From NCBI RefSeq assembly GCF_024868665.1, contig NC_079908.1, forward strand, positions 5,916,466-5,980,465: 64,000 bases of DNA, written 5' to 3'. The notes beneath the pieces are model-generated. The model worked only from the letters and a program-made list of their open reading frames with translations, did no database searches and was not told where the DNA came from. Made by a program: the position numbers and the translations under genes. The DNA comes from Triplophysa rosa (lineage: Eukaryota > Chordata > Actinopteri > Cypriniformes > Nemacheilidae). This document shows positions 59,149 through 64,000 of the stretch, in pieces (position 1 is the stretch's first letter; each line of letters starts with the position of its first letter).

Positions 59149-59195
59149 GTACATACACACACACATAAAATTATACAATATCATTGTTTTAAAGG

Positions 59196-59575
59196 TCCAG
59201 TGTAAGACATTTAGGGGCATCTAGTGGTGAGGTTGCGAATAGCAACCAATGGCTCACTCCACCCCTCCTCCATTCCTTTCTAAGCACTACGGTGGCTGAC
59301 GCAGGACTAAGATGTCGTCACATTTTCGCTTCTTTGCCGAAGGAGATAACGTATTTACGAAACGCGCTCTATAGAGCAGTTTGTCCATTTGGACTACTGT
59401 AGAAACAACATGGCGAATTCCATGTAGATAGAAATAGCTCATTCTAAGATAATAAAAACATAACGCTTCATTATGTAAGGCGTTTATACTCCTCTGAAGA
59501 CATGGTTATGTAGATTATATTGCATTTCTGTCAATAGAGCCTACATAAAATGACACGCAGCACCTTTTTTTTAGT
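59196..59575 (+). repeat. Interspersed repeat, copy 2
   Basis: Same family and orientation as 1-340, here with its 5' end (GGTCCAGTGTAAGACATTTA, GGGGCATCTAGTGGTGAGG). Shared blocks GCACTACGGTGGCTGAC and GAAGGAGATAACGTATTTAC. No coding capacity. Confidence 0.85.
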
Positions 59576-59689
59576 TTGAGGTTCCAGTCATAGAAAACCT
59601 GGAAATACCAGAAAATTACAATTCCCTGGAAAGTCATGGAACAGTAAAATATGGCAACCCCATAAGTCATCGTTTAATATTAGTACGCA

Positions 59690-60010
59690 CATTAACGCAT
59701 GAAAACGCTCCAGAAAAACCAAACAACACGGAAGAAATGTCTGAATTTACACTGCCAATTCTCCTCTACATCACAACCAAACCGTGTCACTGGTGGATAT
59801 TCTGCCAAATCCACTCTTGCCATGTGCGCCAAGAAATTAAGCCAGTTATTCAGCTGTATAACAACTCCGACAATATGTACAAACACCTCAATCATTTATT
59901 AGCCGTGGCTGTTACAGCATTTCATGTTCTTTTAATGCACACGTTTGTATGCTGGATGATTTGGCCGATCAAAGGCAAGTTATTAAAGGTGTAAGAATGC
60001 GAGTGAGAAG
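59690..60010. promoter_or_regulatory. Candidate conserved non-coding element in intron G-H
   Basis: Repeat-free with AGAAATTAAGCCAGTTATTC, TCAATCATTTATTAGCCGTG, GCTGTTACAGCATTTCATG and TTTTAATGCACACGTTTGTA. Three overlapping ORFs run through it on both strands because stops are rare, which fits constrained sequence rather than coding. No in-phase splice sites. Confidence 0.38.
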
Positions 60011-60332
60011 CGTGTAATAATGCTGCTGTGCCAGACTGCCAGTGTTTCAAAGGCTGTTAATTGCTGTGAGTCCACATATACACACACACAGTTGATTATG
60101 TTTGCACATATTCAAAGATTGTGTTGTTTTGTGTGAAGACAGCTGTTCTGTTTACCATTCAATGCATCCTAGTGGATTCATACAATTGTATTATTAATTA
60201 TAAACATATACTGTAAATATCGCCAGATATTTTTCAATGGATTATCATTTCATTTCATTGTTCAGTTATAAATTGTTAATCAATGTCATTTGACTTTAAC
60301 TCACATAAAGTACAATTTTAGGTTTTAAACAG

Positions 60333-60372
60333 AGATGGCGATAGAAAGGCAAAGGTTACGGATTGCAGCTTT
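60333..60372. repeat. Right-end fragment of the TTAAAGCTGCA element
   Basis: GAGATGGCGATAGAAAGGCA followed by GGTTACGGATTGCAGCTTTA matches 18001-18043. Confidence 0.65.
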
Positions 60373-60673
60373 ATGCTCATAATTAATAATAATATTTAGA
60401 ATTAGAGATCTGAATTTGTAGATAGTGATTGCCTTGGCATACACATAACCACAATCTTTGACAAATCAAAGGAATAAAACCAAGGCAAAATCCTTGAAGT
60501 GTTGTTGAAAGTTGTAGAAAGCTGTTGCATGTTGTAACGCACCATATGTTTGTGTTTTGTTAGTGATAATGAGCACTTTCAAGTCTCTAATGTGTGAATG
60601 TGAGTCCACGCTGTTGTCTCTGTGTTTATAGACACCATGCTGAACGAATGTCTCTTTCATTTCTCCTCCTCAG

Positions 60674-60820
60674 CTACTATTCAAAAGCGTCTTAAGAAGG
60701 AAAAGAAGGCGAAGAGGAAACTGCAGGAGGCTCTGGAGTTTGAGTCCAAGAGGAGAGAGCAGGTGGAACAGGCTCTCAAACAGTCCACGTCTCCAGAAAG
60801 CCTCCGCATGAGTCTCAACG
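60674..60820 (+). CDS. dach2: dach2-like exon H: Dach box-C coiled-coil, second half
   Basis: The acceptor AG is at 60672-60673 (CTCCTCAG) and the donor GTGAGC begins at 60821. It is symmetric (147 nt, phase 1-1). It encodes ATIQKRLKKEKKAKRKLQEA, LEFESKRREQVEQALKQ and STSPESLRMSLN. The basic KRLKKEKKAKRKLQ patch and the EALEFESKRREQ coiled-coil are near invariant in the family. The end SLRMSLN plus a split codon starting with G resembles DACH2, where SLRVLN is followed by Asp. The remaining C-terminal exon should start with two bases completing that codon; I found no convincing match before 64000. Without splicing the frame runs on for 14 more residues to a TAA at 60862-60864. Confidence 0.95.
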
Positions 60821-61074
60821 GTGAGCCTCTGATCTTTGACATCCGTCTCAACACTGTGTCCTAACCAGACCACTTCACCCTTTCACAGTGAAATGACATC
60901 AGTCCAAAACCCTGCTCTAAAAGCCACAAGTCAGTGTGATAGATTGTAATTACAGAGCATGCAACATTAGATTGACCAATCAGACGTCAATGTTACTACC
61001 AGAAATAAGAATCATGCTAAAAGTGCTCAGCCAAGATCTCCATCACTTCTATGTAATGTTATAGTATTCTTGTA

Positions 61075-61568
61075 CAGGCTTGTTCTATATTAGACTATGA
61101 AAAATATACTATACTATAGCAAAAATATTGTACAGTACTGTTATTATAAAATATACTTTAGCAGAAATACTATATGAAAACGATACTATAGCAAAAAAGT
61201 ATTTTCTGTTTTTGCAAAAATACACTATACTGCACTCTAGTATAGAATATGTTTTGCAACAGTATAGTGTGATATTTTATTTGGATTATTATAGTGAAAT
61301 ATATTCTACATAATATTATAAATAAACTATACTATAGCACAAAATACTATAAAAAGCTATACGATAGCAACAATATGTTTTACTATGTTTTGCAAGACTC
61401 CACTATATAATCTACTATAATACTGTATATAATATACTGTAGTGTAATATTAAAAAATATATACTATACAAAAAAATACTAATACATTATACTATATTAT
61501 AGCAAAAGTACAATTTAAAAACAATACTATAGCAAAAAACTCATACTATGTTTTTCCAAAAGTATACT
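61075..61568. repeat. Degenerate ACTATA/TACTATAG satellite-like block, left part
   Basis: Dozens of imperfect TATACTATAGCAAAAATACT-type units. The same sequence type resumes at 62027-62215 after a MITE, so one array was split by insertion. Confidence 0.8.
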
Positions 61569-62026
61569 TTAGACCGTTTCATGAGACGCGTGCCCACCTG
61601 ACTCCCACAGTTAACTTCCGGTTTGTGTTTGGTTGGTGTCTAATAATATAACTATTTTATTGAATTTGTTAATATTAATTTGTATTGTATTTTATAAACG
61701 ATTTTTTTATTTTGTTTTCTGTTCATTTTATTAAATAAACAATTTGTTGAATGGGTCCTGTAGTTTGGTCGCATTTAAAGAAACCGTATGGGACATTGAC
61801 ATCTAGCGGTTGAGCTTGGTATCGGAGTCTAAATTAAAAATATTGGAGAGACAGTTTAGCCAAATAACGGTTCTTCTCGGTTTCTTTTGCTTGTTATCAG
61901 AAATAATCTACAGGCACTCTATTGTTTGTGAATGTGTACTGGAAGTTAACTACAGCCCACGAACGCGCGCATGCGCAGTAACGTTCGTTTATGTTGTCAC
62001 TTTGAAACCTTCTATAAAATATACTA
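61569..62026. repeat. 'TATAGACCGTTT' MITE inserted in the ACTATA array
   Basis: TTTAGACCGTTTCATGAGAC at the left; CAGTTAACTTCCGG, GCGCGCATGCGCAGTAACGT and TTTATGTTGTCACTTTGAAA with TCTATA at the right, as in 42455-42743 but about 170 bp longer. Confidence 0.82.
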
Positions 62027-62215
62027 AACTGTACTGTAATACTGAAACTACTGTATACTGTGCTGTTGCAACAATTTTCTATACTATAGATACGTATATA
62101 TACACTACAGTACACTACTGCAAACAATATATTATACTACTAGATAAAAACTATAGTGTACTATAATACTGCAAAAGTATATTATACTACATTGCACTGT
62201 ACTGCACCACAAAAT
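62027..62215. repeat. Degenerate ACTATA satellite-like block, right part
   Basis: ACTACTGTATACTGTGC, CTATACTATAGATACG and ATTATACTACATTGCACTG continue the array of 61075-61568. Confidence 0.78.
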
Positions 62216-62459
62216 AAACTATGAACTTTGCCTTTACATTGGATATGATTCGCTCAGTGTATGCCTGCCTTAATGCACACGGATATTCACCATCTCTCAT
62301 TCTAGTGTATCCTGTGATATTCTCTCATCATATCTCTATAGATCTGCTTGTTCAGAAATTCCATCTGGTTTTTTCTCTGTCAATATTTTCATGAAACCTG
62401 CTGTTCTTTCTCATATTTCTTTATCGCGGATGATATTGGTATTTCCGTCTCAGTCATAA

Positions 62460-62720
62460 CTATTAGCGATCCATTAGCTTCATAATCTCAGCTGAGGAAA
62501 TGGAGCCCGATGTTTATCATAAACGCTCTAAACGCGCACACTTGTCAAGGCCAAACCATTTTCCTAATCGTTGGCTGTTGTTTTGATTACACTTGTTTAA
62601 TTGTGAATATCTTAACAGAAGCTGAATTTGAACGGGGGGAAACCTAACATTTGTAAGACATCTGCCAGCGTTTCCATGAGTGCCGGGGCAATTATGCCGG
62701 GCCGAGGCTGATTAGACGTG
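62460..62720. promoter_or_regulatory. Candidate conserved non-coding block
   Basis: CCTAATCGTTGGCTGTTGTT, GATTACACTTGTTTAATTGT, GGGGCAATTATGCCGGGC and GGCTGATTAGACGTGAATTC in a repeat-free stretch. Texture-based inference. Confidence 0.32.
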
Positions 62721-64000
62721 AATTCATTAGGAAAAATGGCCTTTGTTTTTGCCTTTCATCTGAGAGAACAGAGGAGAATGCCAGCCACAGATCTGTATTG
62801 TGAATGCCGGTTCTGACGTCACATCTCTGCTCGGATAAAGTTATTTCCTTTCCGTTTATCCATACAGCTGCTTTTGTTGTAGAGGTTATTTCCATTACAT
62901 TATTTTAACTTCATGGTTTTTACACGGTAGCCAATAATTATTCAGCAATGATAACGATACACATCTTGCATTTAAAATTGACGCTAATATTGTTACTATT
63001 TTTAAAAAATATGAAAGATTTTATAGAGTACCGCAGAGATGGCGCATTTTTGTAATCCAACCCGGAAAGATAGCGCCTCACTGGTTCCCTCGACCAAAAG
63101 CCTATGGAATTTTCCCACAGACTTTTGGAAGATCGCAAAAAATAAGCTCTGTGATTAAGGTCTTTGAAGGTTTATATAATATTACACATTTTTCTATCAA
63201 TGTCATTTTTACAGATTAACACAATATTTGCTAGAGCGTTCGTGTTTTTTAGAGGGGAAACGGTCATCAGGACATTTCTCATTTGGATGTTAAATAGTTC
63301 GGTTAAAAAGTGATTTCATATTGCACGAGCTAGCCAACGGGTTTCGTTTATTCATATTTTGCTTATAGTTTGAGTGAAAGACGTTGTATTTAATGTATTT
63401 AATTTATTTTTCTCTGTGACATTTTGTCTACTGTATTGACATTCAAATGTAAGAACAATTTTGTACATTGACAAGACGATAAAAAATAACTGATATGTTT
63501 TTGTATAGCGTATTTTATATTTGTTATGGAGAAATTTAAATGTGAGATCTGGAAACGTGATCTAAATTTAGCGGGATCCGTCGGGTCGGGACAGAAATCA
63601 TTATAAGCAGATAGCGGGGGAAGACAGAGTGAATTTTCAGCGGAAGCTGGTGGGTGCGGAGTAAAAATTTGTGGGCGGGACAAAAAAAACAGTCCCGCGC
63701 AAACCTCTACACCAAGCGCCCGACAACTTTTTCAAACTTTATATTAAAAATGTGTTTCCTTATAAGAAATCACTCCGTGAATGAATATCCATACACGTTT
63801 TTAGAGATCTGTGACTGATTTTTATGCGTGATGATGTTTAATGTCCCGCCAAAGGATGTAGTCGCTTTTAGCAACTTGTTAGCAACTGCCGTTTTTAAGA
63901 CTCAATAAAGCTTTAAAAACTACGAGCAGGTTATAAGTGGTGTGTTTTATGTCATATAGTAAAAATGAAAATATTTAGAGGATATGTTAACCACAAACCT

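Larger units (their letters stand above)
59149..60673 (+). other. Intron G-H, 1.5 kb
   Basis: GTACAT to CTCCTCAG. It contains the repeat at 59196-59575, the candidate conserved block at 59690-60010 and a fragment of the TTAAAGCTGCA element at 60333-60372. Confidence 0.9.
60821..64000 (+). other. Probable last intron of the dach2-like gene (5' part)
   Basis: Starts with GTGAGC. No sequence matching the expected C-terminal exon was recognised to the window end. It contains the ACTATA-rich repeat, one MITE and a candidate regulatory block. 63000-64000 is AT-rich with no recognised features. Confidence 0.6.

Noticed and set aside
60821..64000. Search for the last dach2 exon
   Set aside because: No segment after an AG continues the Dachshund C-terminus; the exon is probably beyond the window.

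Overview
The window is vertebrate nuclear DNA, almost certainly from a teleost and probably from a cypriniform (carp/minnow-like) fish. Two things point there. Eight split exons encode a Dachshund-family corepressor, and the non-coding DNA is packed with DNA-transposon relics typical of cyprinid genomes: palindromic MITEs with 'GATAGTTCACCC' ends, hAT and Tc1/mariner elements, and tRNA-derived SINE remnants. There are no bacterial-style genes, rRNAs, CRISPR arrays or functional tRNA genes.

The one host gene is a Dachshund-family gene on the + strand, most likely dach2. The window carries eight consecutive exons: 14669-14800, 35725-35877, 37176-37348, 38002-38137, 38800-38874, 58739-58884, 59001-59148 and 60674-60820. 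Every intron is bounded by AG and GT and all phases agree, giving 1110 nt (370 codons). The exons cover the Ala/Met/His/Ser-rich middle of the protein and the C-terminal coiled-coil (Dach box-C / DD2, the EYA-contacting region). The 5' exons with the Ski/Sno-like Dach box-N and the last C-terminal exon were not found and probably lie outside the window. Dachshund proteins act in the nucleus in the Pax-Six-Eya-Dach network.

Layout: 1-14668 is upstream intron with MITEs, microsatellites and blocks that look like conserved regulatory DNA. 14801-35724 (20.9 kb) and 38875-58738 (19.9 kb) are very long introns, rich in transposons and interspersed with repeat-poor, ATTA/TAAT-bearing blocks that are candidate enhancers. 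Exons cluster at 35.7-38.9 kb and 58.7-60.8 kb. 60821-64000 is probably the last intron.

The most informative mobile DNA is: (a) an intact 1.2-kb Tc1/mariner element at 55416-56636 with an uninterrupted 346-aa DD36E transposase, perfect 29-bp inverted ends and TA target sites, nested in an older element; (b) a hAT relic at 42744-44287 with a perfect 8-bp target duplication and a recognisable BED finger, inserted at the end of a MITE and itself containing a third element; and (c) a cluster at 40.4-42.2 kb with a THAP-domain exon and two other orphan exon-like ORFs with good splice donors, which may be the remains of a THAP-carrying transposon such as an ISL2EU-type element.
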